From contig CAYQYT010000001.1 in NCBI GenBank assembly GCA_964421815.1, positions 251,642-315,641 on the forward strand: DNA of 64,000 nucleotides. The letters are read 5' to 3'. Positions within the stretch are counted from its first letter, which is position 1. Every line of letters begins with the position of its first letter. Positions 1 through 10,500 of the stretch are shown piece by piece. A program made the translations under genes and the position numbers. The notes beneath the pieces are model-generated. The model made no database searches, had not been told where the DNA came from, and worked only from the letters and a program-made list of their open reading frames with translations. Source of the DNA: DTU089 sp964421815 (GTDB lineage: Bacteria > Bacillota > Clostridia > Oscillospirales > Acutalibacteraceae).

Positions 1-1
1 A

Positions 2-715
2 ACTGTTGATAATATCGGTGTAAAAAAAGGCGGCGAAGTACTGCTTTCAGAGGTGTCCTTTCACCTCCATTGCGGAGAGTTAACCGCTCTTATCGGTGTT
101 AACGGAGCCGGAAAAACTACCCTTATAAAATCAATTCTCGGTGAAATCCACCATGAGGGTACGGTTTCCTTTGAGTCCCACGACGGTAAAAAAATAAACA
201 ACATAACAATCGGTTATGTTCCTCAACATTTGGATTTTGACCGTTCAGCGCCCGTTAGTGTGGAGGATTTTCTCCTTGTGGGAAGAACAAATTGTCCTGT
301 TTGCTTTGTGAAGAATAAAAAACTCATAAAAGATATTGACAATGCGCTTGAGACAGTAGGTTGTAAGGATTTAAAACACAGGGCGTTGGGCTCTCTTTCG
401 GGGGGCGAACTTCAAAGAGTTATGCTTGCCAATGCTCTTTATCCGTTACCGGAACTTCTTTTGTTGGATGAACCCGTGTCCGGTGTTGATGCGGCGGGTA
501 GTAAAAAATTCTACGAGGTTATAAAAGATTTAAAACAGAATTATCACATGGCAATCGCTATGGTTTCTCATGATTTGGGGATTGTGCGGGATTTTGCCGA
601 TAATGTTGTGCTTATCAATAAATCCGTTTTAAAAAACGGAAATGCGAAAGATGTTTTCAATTCTCCCGAGTTTAAAAACAGTTTTTACAGTTTGGGCGAA
701 GGGAGGACGGAATAA
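2..715 (+). CDS. Metal ABC transporter ATP-binding protein (ZnuC-like), 5' end outside window
   Basis: ATPase subunit of an ABC importer, probably for zinc or manganese, acting on the cytoplasmic face of the membrane. The reading frame is open from base 2, and residues before the GTG at 53 (ending GGEVLLSEV) match the normal ABC N-terminus, so the gene begins upstream of the window. Visible motifs are Walker A GVNGAGKT, signature LSGGELQR, Walker B LLLLDEP with the D-loop SGVD, and the H-loop SHD. The stop overlaps the start of the permease gene (TAATG at 713-717), indicating translational coupling. The substrate is inferred from the ABC-3 type permease that follows. The solute-binding protein is not in view and may lie upstream. 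Confidence 0.9.
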   Translation, partial: TVDNIGVKKGGEVLLSEVSFHLHCGELTALIGVNGAGKTTLIKSILGEIHHEGTVSFESHDGKKINNITIGYVPQHLDFDRSAPVSVEDFLLVGRTNCPVCFVKNKKLIKDIDNALETVGCKDLKHRALGSLSGGELQRVMLANALYPLPELLLLDEPVSGVDAAGSKKFYEVIKDLKQNYHMAIAMVSHDLGIVRDFADNVVLINKSVLKNGNAKDVFNSPEFKNSFYSLGEGRTE

Positions 716-1551
716 TGAGCGTTATTTATAATGTAGTTAATGCTCTTTTGCCTTTTGCTTGGGCTGACTACAAATTTATGGTGAACGCGTTTGTGGGCAT
801 TTTGCTCATAGCGCCCCTTATGGGGATTTTGGGCACCATGGCAGTCAACAATAAAATGGCATTTTTTTCCGACGCTCTCGGACACAGTGCTTTCACGGGA
901 ATTGCCCTGGGTGTGCTCCTGGGAATTCACAACGAAATTATTTCCCTTGTTGCCTTCGGAGTTTTTTTGGCTCTCATTATTACGAGGGTCAAAAATAAAG
1001 GCAGCACCTCCTCCGATACGGTTATCAGCGTGTTTTCTTCAACCGCAGTTGCCGTGGGGTTGTTGGTGCTTTCCTATGGCGGAGCCTTTTCAAAGTACAG
1101 TGCATACCTTGTGGGCGATATTTTAAGTATTACCGAAAGCGAAATTATTTGGCTGTTTGTAACTCTTGTAGGTGTTATAATTGTTTGGTCGATTATTTAT
1201 AATAAACTTTTGGTTATTTCCGTAAACAGAGAACTTGCCGCAAGCCGCGGCATAAAAACTTCGGTTTACGAAAATATATTCGTCGTTGTTGTTGCGGTAG
1301 TCGTAATGATGTCAATTAAATGGGTGGGTATTCTTCTTATTAACTCACTTTTGATTTTACCCGCGGCGGCGGCAAGGAATATTGCAAAAAATTCCCGTCA
1401 GCATTTGGCTTTTTCCGTAATTATTTCATTGATTTGCGGAATTTCGGGACTTTTGATTTCTTTCTATAACGATACATCGGCAGGTGCTACCATTGTCACC
1501 GTTTCTGCCGCGGTATTTTTCGTAACATATATTTTCAGAAAAAGCAAATAA
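715..1551 (+). CDS. Metal ABC transporter permease (ZnuB/ABC-3 family)
   Basis: Integral membrane permease of about 278 residues with some eight hydrophobic segments, typical in length for the ABC-3 family that carries Zn2+ or Mn2+. Family-like features include the DALGHSAFTGIALG region near residues 50-65 and the LLINSLLILPAAAARNIAK stretch near residues 205-225, which matches the conserved C-terminal coupling region. It overlaps the ATPase gene by one base and is followed within 30 bases by mreB. That neighbour has an unrelated job, so the permease probably ends the transporter operon, although I see no terminator in the short gap. The exact metal cannot be told from the sequence. Confidence 0.9.
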   Translation: MSVIYNVVNALLPFAWADYKFMVNAFVGILLIAPLMGILGTMAVNNKMAFFSDALGHSAFTGIALGVLLGIHNEIISLVAFGVFLALIITRVKNKGSTSSDTVISVFSSTAVAVGLLVLSYGGAFSKYSAYLVGDILSITESEIIWLFVTLVGVIIVWSIIYNKLLVISVNRELAASRGIKTSVYENIFVVVVAVVVMMSIKWVGILLINSLLILPAAAARNIAKNSRQHLAFSVIISLICGISGLLISFYNDTSAGATIVTVSAAVFFVTYIFRKSK

Positions 1552-1581
1552 AAATATTATTTCCGAAAGGACTGTATATAA

Positions 1582-2586
1582 ATGTTGTTTTCACAGGATA
1601 TCGGCGTTGATTTGGGTACTGCCAACACACTTGTATTTGTTAAGGGTAAGGGTATTGTCATAAGAGAACCCTCCGTTGTGGCGGTTGACGAAAGAACAAA
1701 TCCCAAAACCGTTGTTGCCGTTGGTGCGGACGCTAAAAAAATGATAGGAAGAACGCCGGGTTCAATTACTGCTGTAAGACCTCTCAAGGATGGTGTTATA
1801 GCTGACTTTGATATGACCTCGGATATGCTTAAAGAGTTCATTAAAAGAGCCATAAGCGGTTCGCCCTTTAACAGAGCAAGGGTTATGATTTGTATTCCCT
1901 CGGGTGTTACCGAGGTTGAAAGAAGAGCGGTTCATGACGCGGCTAAAAGTGCGGGTGCACGGTATGTAAGCCTTATTGAAGAGCCCATGGCGGCGGCTAT
2001 CGGGGCGGGACTTCCCGTTCTTGATGCAACGGGCAGTATGATTGTGGATATCGGCGGCGGTACAAGTGAAGTTGCGGTTATTTCTCTGGGTGATATTGTA
2101 ACATCAAAATCCGTCAGAGTTGCCGGCGATACCTTTGATGAGGCGATTATTTCCTATGTAAAAAGAACATTCAATCTTCTTATAGGTGAACGCTCCGCTG
2201 AAGATATTAAAGTAAAATTAGGTTCCGCATACCCTTACGAGGGCGAGGCGGCAATGGAAATCAAGGGAAGAAACCTTATTGACGGACTTCCCAAATCCGT
2301 TGAAATTACAAGCGAACAAGTGCGTCAGGCACTTGCGGAGCCCGTTGACCAGATTCTTGATTCCATTCGCTACACTTTGGACAGAACTCCTCCCGAACTT
2401 GCGGCGGATATCATTGAAAGAGGCATTATGCTTACGGGGGGCGGAGCACTCCTTCGCGGACTCGATAAGCTCATTTCTTCCGAAACAGGTATGCCCGTTA
2501 ACGTTGCCGATAATCCCATGGACTGTGTTGTAAACGGTACGGGTATATGTCTTGAAAAAGACCTTTTAGGCTTTAAGAAAGGCTGA
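1582..2586 (+). CDS. mreB: Rod shape-determining protein MreB
   Basis: Bacterial actin homologue of 334 residues that polymerises under the membrane and guides lateral wall synthesis. The N-terminus carries the phosphate-1 motif DLGTANT, followed by IVDIGGGTSEVAVIS (phosphate 2) and LTGGGALLRGLD (adenosine motif), all normal for MreB. An AAAGGA Shine-Dalgarno site lies about 11 bases before the ATG. It heads a tight cluster with mreC (4-base gap), mreD, a class B PBP and a minD-like gene, the classic elongasome order of Firmicutes. Nothing looks truncated. Confidence 0.97.
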   Translation: MLFSQDIGVDLGTANTLVFVKGKGIVIREPSVVAVDERTNPKTVVAVGADAKKMIGRTPGSITAVRPLKDGVIADFDMTSDMLKEFIKRAISGSPFNRARVMICIPSGVTEVERRAVHDAAKSAGARYVSLIEEPMAAAIGAGLPVLDATGSMIVDIGGGTSEVAVISLGDIVTSKSVRVAGDTFDEAIISYVKRTFNLLIGERSAEDIKVKLGSAYPYEGEAAMEIKGRNLIDGLPKSVEITSEQVRQALAEPVDQILDSIRYTLDRTPPELAADIIERGIMLTGGGALLRGLDKLISSETGMPVNVADNPMDCVVNGTGICLEKDLLGFKKG

Positions 2587-2590
2587 GATA

Positions 2591-3436
2591 ATGAAAAGAT
2601 TTTTACGCAGTCAAGGTTTCAGAAATCTCGTTATTATTGCGGTTGTGATTTTTCTCGGTGTACTGACGGCTACGCTTACTCATAATTCTGCGTCGCCCAT
2701 AACCTCCGCATTGGGAACGGTGTTTTCGCCCTTGCAGAAGTTGTCTGCGGCAATTTCCGAAAATATCGGAGAACTTTCCGTTTCTTTTGAGTCCGCTTCC
2801 GTCTATGAGGCGGAAAACAGGGAACTGAAAAAAGAGTTGGAAGAATACCGCAAAAAGCTTGCAGATTACGATGAAATGAAAAAGAAAGTGGATTCCTATG
2901 AGGATTTCTACGGAATCAAAAAGCAAAATCCCGACTTTGAGTTCAGTTACGGCTCTGTTTTATCCCATGATGCCGCAGATGCTTACGGCTCTTTTGTGAT
3001 TAACGTGGGTTCAAAAGACGGTATAGAAGTTGACGACCCCGTAATATACGGAGATTATGTTGTGGGTATTGTAAAAAAAGTCAATTTTTCCACCTGTGTT
3101 GTTTACACCATTTTAGACCCTAAGGTTAATGTGGGTGCTATGGAGTCGGGAACAAGGGAATACGGCTATGTTTCCGGCGACGCTGCTTTATTTAAAGAGG
3201 GAATGTGCAAATTATCCGGGTTGGATTCCTCCACCTCCGTTGTTGGGGGCGGAATTGTCTGCACTTCGGGAGCGGGCGGAGTATTTCCCGACGGACTTCT
3301 TATAGGTGAAGTTGTTTCTGTTATGGATGATGATGTTTCCGCGGGATTTTATGCTCGTGTAGAACCTTTTGTTGATTTTTCAAAGATTTCGGATGTTTTC
3401 GTAATCACATCCTTTGAAGGTCAAGGAGAAGAATAA
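2591..3436 (+). CDS. mreC: Rod shape-determining protein MreC
   Basis: Membrane-anchored, periplasm-facing scaffold of the elongasome, 281 residues. A short basic N-terminus and one membrane segment (about residues 13-30) are followed by a coiled coil rich in Glu/Lys (about 65-105). A beta-rich domain then carries family-typical runs such as GSKDGIEVDDPVIYGDYVVGIV and the DGLLIGEV region near residue 235. It starts 4 bases after mreB and is followed by mreD, so the three are probably co-transcribed. Length and domain order are ordinary. Confidence 0.95.
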   Translation: MKRFLRSQGFRNLVIIAVVIFLGVLTATLTHNSASPITSALGTVFSPLQKLSAAISENIGELSVSFESASVYEAENRELKKELEEYRKKLADYDEMKKKVDSYEDFYGIKKQNPDFEFSYGSVLSHDAADAYGSFVINVGSKDGIEVDDPVIYGDYVVGIVKKVNFSTCVVYTILDPKVNVGAMESGTREYGYVSGDAALFKEGMCKLSGLDSSTSVVGGGIVCTSGAGGVFPDGLLIGEVVSVMDDDVSAGFYARVEPFVDFSKISDVFVITSFEGQGEE

Positions 3437-3470
3437 ATGTTAAAAATATAAACGGAGAGAGGTGATATCC

Positions 3471-3983
3471 TTGCGTTACGGAGATAATAAACCCAAATAT
3501 ATAAGATGGGTAATTTTCGGCTTGTTGCTGGCGGTTGCGGTTTTGTTTCAAAACTCTTACAGCGGTTTAACGGAGATTCTCGGAGCAAGGATATTTATCT
3601 GTATTCCGCTTTGCGTTGCGGTATCAATGTTTGAAAGAGAAGTCCCCGCGGCAATTTTCGGTGCTTTTGCAGGTGCTCTTTGGGATGTTTCAAGCGGGGT
3701 TGACGGTTTTAATACATTCCTTTTGATGATTCTGTGTGCCGCGTGCAGTTTGCTTATAAGTCATCTGATGCGTAACAATGTTGTTACAGCCTTGGCTTTG
3801 GGTACGGGGGGCATTGCTTCATATGAGATAATCTATATTGCCCTGAGATTTTGGGGTGCGGGAAGCCCCTTGAGTCCTATGTTCACTTTCTATTTACCCT
3901 CTCTTTTAATCACGGTACCCTTTGTGCCCATTTGTTATATTTTGGTTAGATTTATTTACAATAAATACAGAAATGCAGAGTAA
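3471..3983 (+). CDS. mreD: Rod shape-determining protein MreD
   Basis: Small polytopic membrane protein (170 residues, about five hydrophobic segments) that completes the MreBCD complex. I place the start at the TTG at 3471: GAGAGAGGTGAT lies just upstream, and an alternative GTG at 3462 falls inside that ribosome-binding site. The protein diverges in sequence, as MreD usually does, but the GALWDVSSGVDGFNTFLLM stretch resembles the MreD pattern of a glycine-rich region followed by G-Asn. It lies between mreC and the PBP2 gene. The call rests on position plus topology as much as on sequence. Confidence 0.88.
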   Translation: MRYGDNKPKYIRWVIFGLLLAVAVLFQNSYSGLTEILGARIFICIPLCVAVSMFEREVPAAIFGAFAGALWDVSSGVDGFNTFLLMILCAACSLLISHLMRNNVVTALALGTGGIASYEIIYIALRFWGAGSPLSPMFTFYLPSLLITVPFVPICYILVRFIYNKYRNAE

Positions 3984-3988
3984 AAGTT

Positions 3989-6097
3989 ATGTCTATTGAA
4001 TTGAGAAAAAAAAGAAGAATTACAGGTACGGTAATTATCGGATTACTCTTTTTGTTTCTTGTTTTCGCCCTTATTAAAACCCAGTTGATTGATGCGGACA
4101 AGTATAAGGCGGCTGCAGACAGTCTTGCGGTTTCAAGCAGTTCGGTCAAGGCGGCAAGAGGAGAAATTCTTGACTGTAACGGAAATCCCCTTGTCACAAA
4201 CAGACAGGGTAATTCCGTGGTGTTTAAATATTCCGATTTCCCGTCGTCAAAGAAACAGGAAGAAAGAAACAAACTGATTTTTTCTCTCATAGAACTTTTT
4301 GAAAAGAACGATGTTGAATGGATTGACAGACTTCCTCTGAAGTATAGCAAGGGTAATCTTATAATTGACAAAGACAAAGAAACCGAATTCAAATATATGG
4401 TTTCAGAAAATATGCTTGAAATGGAGCAGGAAGAAAAAGCAACGGCAGAGGAGTGTTTGGATGCCCTTATTGAAAGATACGGGCTAAAAGACTATTCCCG
4501 GGAGGATGCAAGAAAAATTGCGTCCGTTTGCTTCGGAATGAAGTATATAAGTTTTTCCTCTTCTTCCCCATATACCTTTGCCGAGGATGTACCCACAGAG
4601 ATTGTTTCCGCTATAATGGAAAAGAGCAGTACCTATCCCGGTGTGGGAACCGAAAGTGTCAGTTACCGTGAATACAGCGACAAAACAAGTTTTTCTCATA
4701 TATTGGGAGTTGTGGGCTCAATAAGTGCGGAAGAATACGAATCTCAGACACAAATACTTGCGGAAAAACTAAGCGATGACACCCTCACCGCAAACGAAAT
4801 CCGAGTACTAAAGAATAATGCATATACTCTTAACGATAGCTACGGAAAAAGCGGTATGGAAGCCGCTATGGAAAGCTATTTAAGAGGAATTAACGGAATA
4901 AAGACAACAACGACCAATTCGGACGGTACCGTTACGGAGGATTATCTTTCCAAACCCAAGCAGGGGAATACCGTTGTTACAACAATTGACAGCGAACTTC
5001 AAAAAGTGGCGGCAAAAGCCTTGCAGGAAATGCTCAAGGATAACAAGAATTCCTCCTATTTCGGTACGGCGGGTGCAATGGTTGTTTTAAACTGCAAGAC
5101 CGGTGCGGTTCTTGCCAACGTATCATTGCCCACTTATGATATTACTAAATATTTTATTGACTATGACAAATTGGCTTCCGATACTGAAAGCCCCCTTTGG
5201 AACAGAGCCATACAAAGTGCCTACGCACCAGGCTCCACAATGAAGCCGGCAATCGCCATTGCGGCTTTGGAGGAAGAAGCCGCAGATATAAATACAACTT
5301 GTTATTGCGGCGGAACGTATGTTATTGAGGATCAGACGTTTAAATGTCTTCAATCCCACGGCTATTTGAACGTGACAAGTGCTTTGGAAAAATCCTGTAA
5401 CATATATTTCTTTGAAATGGGCAAAAAACTGGGTATAGATAAAATGAATAAGTACTGCAGTCTTTTGGGATTGGGGCAGAAAACGGGTATTGAACTTCCC
5501 GAGGCTGAAGGAGTCTTGGCAAGTGTTGCAAACAAAGAAGCGGCAGGTCAGGTTTGGAATCCCGGTGATACTGTTCAGGCGGCAATCGGTCAGTCCGATA
5601 ACCTGTTTACACCCTTACAGCTTGCAAATTACTGTGCCACCATTGCCAACGGAGGAACAAGATATAAACCCTATATCATTAAATCCGTTCTTTCCGCGGA
5701 TATGTCGGAGGTTATATACGAAACAGAACCCCAGGTTCTTAATACCATAAATGTTAGCAAAAAAACTCTTGATACCGTAAAACAGGGTATGCGCCAGGTT
5801 ATATTAAACGGCGGCAGTTCCTATTATTTCAAGGACTGTGTAGTGGATGCGGCAGGTAAAACAGGTACATCACAGCTGAAAAGAACTACACAAAGCGGTG
5901 TAACAATGGACTGTAACAACGGATTTTTCATTTCCTTTGCACCCTATGATGACCCTGAAATTGCCATAGCCATTGTGGCGGAAAATGCCTTAACCGGCAG
6001 TAAAACTTCTCAAGCGGCAGTTCCCGTTTACAACTACTATTTCGGACAGAAAACAAGTTTTGATTCTGCCGGAACAGCAAATGAATTGATTCCGTAA
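3989..6097 (+). CDS. Penicillin-binding protein 2 (class B transpeptidase, elongasome)
   Basis: DD-transpeptidase that cross-links peptidoglycan during elongation; 702 residues, a single N-terminal membrane anchor (about 10-28), a dimerisation domain and a C-terminal transpeptidase domain. The catalytic triad of motifs is intact: the nucleophile Ser416 in PGSTMKP, the SCN motif at about 469-471, and KTG at about 624-626 in GKTGTSQ. The gene begins 5 bases after mreD and the minD-like gene follows 9 bases later, so it belongs to the mre transcription unit. Its closest functional equivalents are the PBP2/MrdA/PbpA proteins paired with RodA; no rodA gene is in this window. Confidence 0.95.
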   Translation: MSIELRKKRRITGTVIIGLLFLFLVFALIKTQLIDADKYKAAADSLAVSSSSVKAARGEILDCNGNPLVTNRQGNSVVFKYSDFPSSKKQEERNKLIFSLIELFEKNDVEWIDRLPLKYSKGNLIIDKDKETEFKYMVSENMLEMEQEEKATAEECLDALIERYGLKDYSREDARKIASVCFGMKYISFSSSSPYTFAEDVPTEIVSAIMEKSSTYPGVGTESVSYREYSDKTSFSHILGVVGSISAEEYESQTQILAEKLSDDTLTANEIRVLKNNAYTLNDSYGKSGMEAAMESYLRGINGIKTTTTNSDGTVTEDYLSKPKQGNTVVTTIDSELQKVAAKALQEMLKDNKNSSYFGTAGAMVVLNCKTGAVLANVSLPTYDITKYFIDYDKLASDTESPLWNRAIQSAYAPGSTMKPAIAIAALEEEAADINTTCYCGGTYVIEDQTFKCLQSHGYLNVTSALEKSCNIYFFEMGKKLGIDKMNKYCSLLGLGQKTGIELPEAEGVLASVANKEAAGQVWNPGDTVQAAIGQSDNLFTPLQLANYCATIANGGTRYKPYIIKSVLSADMSEVIYETEPQVLNTINVSKKTLDTVKQGMRQVILNGGSSYYFKDCVVDAAGKTGTSQLKRTTQSGVTMDCNNGFFISFAPYDDPEIAIAIVAENALTGSKTSQAAVPVYNYYFGQKTSFDSAGTANELIP

Positions 6098-6106
6098 GGT
6101 GATAAA

Positions 6107-6826
6107 ATGAAAGTTATATCTGTGGCATCCGCTAAAGGCGGAGTGGGGAAGTCAACTTTTTGCACCTGTGTGGGCAAAATGCTTGCTCTCCACGATAAAA
6201 GTGTTCTCCTTGTTGATATGGATATCGGTGTGAGAAGCCTTGATATTTTATTGGGTGTTTCCGAACAGACCGTGTATAATTGGGGCGATGTTATAAAGAA
6301 TAACGGAGATTTCAGAAAAGCGGTTATTGAAGTGAGCAGAAATGTTTTTCTTCTTCCCGCACCCATTGATTTTTCCGAAGAATATACCCCCGAGGCTTTT
6401 AAAGAGTGCATCGAGAAATATAAAAAGGATTTTGATTACATTTTTCTGGATTCTCCCGCGGGACTTGAAAGGGGATTTCTTCTATCCGTTAATGCCTGCG
6501 ACAGCTGTATAATCCTTTCCACTCCCGACAGTGTAAGTATTCGTGCCGCTTCCTATGCCTGCCGTAACGTGAGGAAAAACGGTATAGATGATGTTCGCCT
6601 TGTGGTGAACAAATTCAATAAAAAGTTGCACAAAAAAATCAATGTGGATGATATTATTGATACAGTTGGTGCAAGGCTTTTGGGGATTGTGCCCGATTCT
6701 CAAGAGGTTTATGCCGCAGTCAACGGGGAAAAAATCCCGTATGCATGCAAGGGCAATACCGCATTTTTAAGAATCTCAAGAAGAATTTGCGGAGAAAATG
6801 TTCCTTTCAGAGCAAGCAATATGTAG
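6107..6826 (+). CDS. MinD/ParA-family septum-site ATPase
   Basis: Deviant-Walker ATPase of 239 residues. The P-loop KGGVGKST at about residues 10-17 has the signature lysine, followed by the LLVDMDIGVRSLD switch and FDYIFLDSPAG Walker B. MinD normally binds the membrane, recruits MinC and keeps the division site away from the poles; in Firmicutes it often sits beside mreBCD, as here. No minC or minE is visible, and the C-terminal tail (ISRRICGENVPFRASNM) is only a weak candidate for the usual amphipathic membrane helix. A good SD (AAGGTGATAA) precedes the ATG. A terminator follows at 6893. Confidence 0.88.
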   Translation: MKVISVASAKGGVGKSTFCTCVGKMLALHDKSVLLVDMDIGVRSLDILLGVSEQTVYNWGDVIKNNGDFRKAVIEVSRNVFLLPAPIDFSEEYTPEAFKECIEKYKKDFDYIFLDSPAGLERGFLLSVNACDSCIILSTPDSVSIRAASYACRNVRKNGIDDVRLVVNKFNKKLHKKINVDDIIDTVGARLLGIVPDSQEVYAAVNGEKIPYACKGNTAFLRISRRICGENVPFRASNM

Positions 6827-6892
6827 TTTTATACGTGTCAGAACCATGTGAGCCAAAAAAGAGAATTGAATTTAAAATATGGTACAAAAGAA

Positions 6893-6933
6893 CCTCCTAT
6901 GGCAGTTTTCAATCTGCAATAGGAGGATTTTTT
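6893..6933 (+). terminator. Intrinsic terminator after the mre-min cluster
   Basis: CCTCCTATGGCAG (6893-6905) pairs with CTGCAATAGGAGG (6914-6926) around an 8-base loop, followed by ATTTTTTC. It ends the plus-strand shape operon and faces the convergent lipoprotein gene. Confidence 0.85.
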
Positions 6934-6974
6934 CATATTACCCGCTGTTGACGGATTTTTGACATAGTTTTACA

Positions 6975-7412
6975 TCAATTTGTTACTGATGCGCCCCATT
7001 CACCTTGTTGACTGCCCGATTTCGGAGGTAGCAGGATTTGGTTACTTTCGCTTTCCGTTTCTTTTTTATCCGTAGTTTCGGAAGTTGTGGTACGGGAGCT
7101 ACTTTCAATTTTGTTTAAGGTTTCAAAAACTGTTGTCTCAGGCTCGTTTTTTGCTGTTGTTGATATTCCGGTATAGTTGTTGTTTTCTTCGGTTGCTTCA
7201 ACGTCGTCCTCTTCAAAGCCATATACGGAAGAAACAAAATCCGATACATCAGTTGAGTTTTCTGTTGTGTATTGGGAAGGGCTTTGGGTATTGTCGGAGG
7301 TATTATTTTCGCTGTCATTTTTATTGTTGCAAGCTGTAAAAGCAACAATAAAAACAACTGCCAAAAAAAGCATTAAAAATGCATTATTATCAATATGATT
7401 GGACTTATCCAT
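6975..7412 (-). CDS. Ser/Thr/Glu-rich lipoprotein of unknown function
   Basis: A 145-residue protein with an N-terminal hydrophobic segment ending in the lipobox-like VAFTAC (Cys near residue 28), then a low-complexity chain rich in Asn, Ser, Thr and Glu with no recognisable domain. It is probably a lipid-anchored extracellular tether or spacer protein. I choose the ATG at 7412 because GGGAGG lies 9 bases upstream; the ATG at 7418 would be only 3 bases from it. The start overlaps the end of the 36-residue ORF at 7405-7515, and both follow the large secreted-protein gene on the same strand, suggesting one operon. I do not recognise the family. Confidence 0.7.
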   Translation of the reverse strand: MDKSNHIDNNAFLMLFLAVVFIVAFTACNNKNDSENNTSDNTQSPSQYTTENSTDVSDFVSSVYGFEEDDVEATEENNNYTGISTTAKNEPETTVFETLNKIESSSRTTTSETTDKKETESESNQILLPPKSGSQQGEWGASVTN

Positions 7413-7515
7413 TATCATCTTCCTCCCAACCGCCTCCGCCGCTGCTGGAAGTTAAAATGGATTCAATCTCAAAAATCGTAATATCAAAATCAGGAGTTGT
7501 ATATTCTTTGTTCAT
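7405..7515 (-). CDS. 36-residue peptide with Gly-rich C-terminus, operon-internal
   Basis: A small ORF in the 125-base gap between the large secreted-protein gene and the lipoprotein. It begins ATG AAC AAA GAA with an AGGA-type SD about 8 bases upstream. It encodes an N-terminus MNKEYTTPDFDITIFEIES, then ILTSSSGGGGW and an acidic tail EEDDNG. Its 3' end overlaps the lipoprotein start, and the codons for Gly-Trp-Glu-Glu double as that gene's SD. The pattern (basic start, Y-x-x-P, alternating hydrophobics, Ser then Gly run, acidic end) resembles short peptides I recall as common in Clostridia, some suspected to be precursor peptides; this is memory, not a search result. Function unknown. Confidence 0.6.
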   Translation of the reverse strand: MNKEYTTPDFDITIFEIESILTSSSGGGGWEEDDNG

Positions 7516-7543
7516 ATTAAGTTCCTGTCCTTTTTGTAAATAG

Positions 7544-10500
7544 TTATTGTGCATCAATAAAATCTATATAATCTTTTAAAGCGGTTGAATAGTCAACAAT
7601 GGATTGGCTTATTGACGCATTTTCGGACTCATCTGCAGATGCTATGGAATTATAACTATTGCATACTATATCGGAATAATAAATATTTCCTTCATCATCT
7701 TTTACAAAGAATACGGTGTAGGTATTCTTGTCAAAGTCAAGTGCGTAAACATTATCCACATAATAAACATCAATCGCATTGTTTGTATCATTCATATAGA
7801 TATTACCGTTTGATTTTGAGAACAGCAGAGAGTTTTCATTATTAAGCAAATCGTTAACAGATACAGAAGTATTATTTATTGTCGAATCCTTATCGGTAAG
7901 TACAATCGCACCGTAATCGGCAAAATCCGTAATGCTCTGTTCATCAACGGAGAATGTATATCTGAATCCCCAGGGTTCAATATTTCTTATTGCGGTTGAG
8001 GAGGAGAAGGTATATACATTGTCATTTGCACTGTCGTATATCATATTTCCAACATTCACTCCGTATCTGTACGCTGTTGCTTCGGTAATATTTAGGGAGG
8101 CAACGGCATCGTACATACCGGTGATTTTGTTGAGAAGGACGGTCTGCAAATTGCGGTGCTGTTCCTGATCGGCGGCAGGGTAGGTTGTATAGATTTTATT
8201 GTTGTCATTCATATAGACATTTATATCATTGTATAAGCATCTGTCTTTGACGGTACTTGTGTATGTGATACCGTTGTACGTGTAATCAAATACAACCCAG
8301 ACGGGAGCTCTCATATTGAATATACCGAAATCGTTATACAATATTCCGATTCTGTTAAAAGTCTGACCGGTGCCTGTTGTTGAATTTTTAATGATGTTGT
8401 GGTTGTTTACGCTTTTGCCGGCTTTCACTGTCTTTGAATTGGCCTTTATTTCGGCTGCGGTAGGAGTAGCGTCACCAACATTACCTTTAAGAACATACAC
8501 ATTATAGTCTGTAACATTGCTGTCATTCAACAAATCAATATACTGCCCGTTTAATTTCAGCGTACTGTACAGGGAAATTGACCACGGCTCTCCGAAGCGG
8601 AAATAGTTATAGTAGTTGTATGCGTGTGGCGGACCCGAATACAATTCGGTAATGTCATAAATTCTGTCTTCATTAAAATTGAATATGAATTCCGAACTTC
8701 TCTGGGTGGGAGAAGTGTACCATGTTGTTATTGACATTGAATCGCCTGTGGGCTTAACAGCCTTTTTGCCCACCGTTACATTCTGAAAATATTTTCCGTA
8801 TGTATTGGTTGAATCTGCTTCATAATAAGCATAGTCCGAGGCGGCACCGGTGGGACTGTAATAGAAAACAACCGGAGCTGTAATTTTTTGGAATCGGGCA
8901 TAGTATGTGTTGAGTTTGCCCTCTTCAACGGTAACCGCTATGGAAGTAGAGGTGCTTCTGAGCACTTCCTTGTAGGTGCCGTTTTCTTGTTTTTCTCTGT
9001 AATACCAGCCCAGGAACATATATTGATTGTCATAGTCGGGCTTCGCTTTGAACATGATTTTGTCGCCAACATTACCTGCCGCGTCAATACACTCAACTCT
9101 GTCAACACCGTCAACATTTTCATAGTATTCCTTAATATCGGAGGCTCTCAAATCATCGGAAATCAAAGTTTCTTCAACTGTGCCTCCCACAGCGGAGTTT
9201 TCAAAAAGGCCGGTGTCCTCATTGTATGTCTGTGTTTGCGCTCTGTGAACGAATTTCCAAAGGGCAGTAAGGGTGACGCCGTGGGAAGCGTCAAGTTGCA
9301 TATCGTCAATAGTATTTGTTGAGTCTGTAAAGGAAATTATACCGCCGTCCCCGTCGTTGGGGTTATATGTTATGGTGTGTTCACCGTCAAGGATAACCTG
9401 CTTGCCGTCATCGCCGATAACACTCCAGCCGCAGAATTTATGAGGACTTGTGCCGTCTTCGTTGGTTTCCCAGTTTGCATTTGGCCGTGCGGCATGTGAG
9501 ATATACTTACCGGGAACTACGCTGTCAAAAATAATATTATTGTCCGAATCGAAGTTACAGGTATAGTTGTAGTAGTAAGCAGATGTGTCAAGATACTCCG
9601 CTTCACCGAGTTCATTTTCTCTCAAAAAGACTTTCTGGAAATGGTCTCCAAAACCTACAAGGTTACCTCCATCCACATTATCGGGGGAGAAATAGTATTC
9701 CTCGCCGCCGTTTGAATCGTACAAAACGAAAGGTGCTTTTGTATAAATCAGCGTAATTGAAACGGGAGAGTTAACCTGGAATTTGTAATAGTATTGCCAT
9801 TCTTGTCCGGATTGCGAATCGGATATATCTTTTCTTATAAAATAGGATTTTGAAAGTTCTTCAATTTCTTCTTCGGTTAAAGAACTTGTATCACCGGTGT
9901 ACGGTTTAACAAACTTTGTAACGGATGTACCGTCGGCATTGTTGATTGTAATGTAAGCACCTGCAAATATGCAGTCTTTCAATTTGTCGTCATTGTAAAC
10001 CGCTGTATAAACAGTGCAATACTGACCGTCAAGAACAACGGAATGGAGAGCGTCACCGCTTACGATGTCGTTTTTGATTGTAACATGTGACAAGTCGGCA
10101 TTTTCGGAGTTGACCCCGCCGATACCGCCCGCGGTACTTGACGCTGACATTGGTTGATAAAGATCAAAATTGATACCGTCAAGAAGATTTCCGTATGTAG
10201 GGTCGTCCTTTGTCTCACGGCCGGATGAATAGGAACAGAAAGCAAAAAGAGTGTTGGTCTGCCCTTTGGGTACGGTGTATGTGCAGTCGTAACCCAGGGA
10301 TGAGTTTGCACCTTTCATAATGTCTTCAAAATCGTTGGTTGCATTTGTTCCGTATCGTGACCAACCGTTAATTGTATTTTCCGCCGCCGTGTTGCAATAG
10401 GGTGATGAAATAACCCAAAGGCTCCATTCCTGGTTGATTTCGCCTGTTTCAACAAGGGAAATATTAAGGTCCTCGTCAGCAGACTCGTTTAAAAACTTTC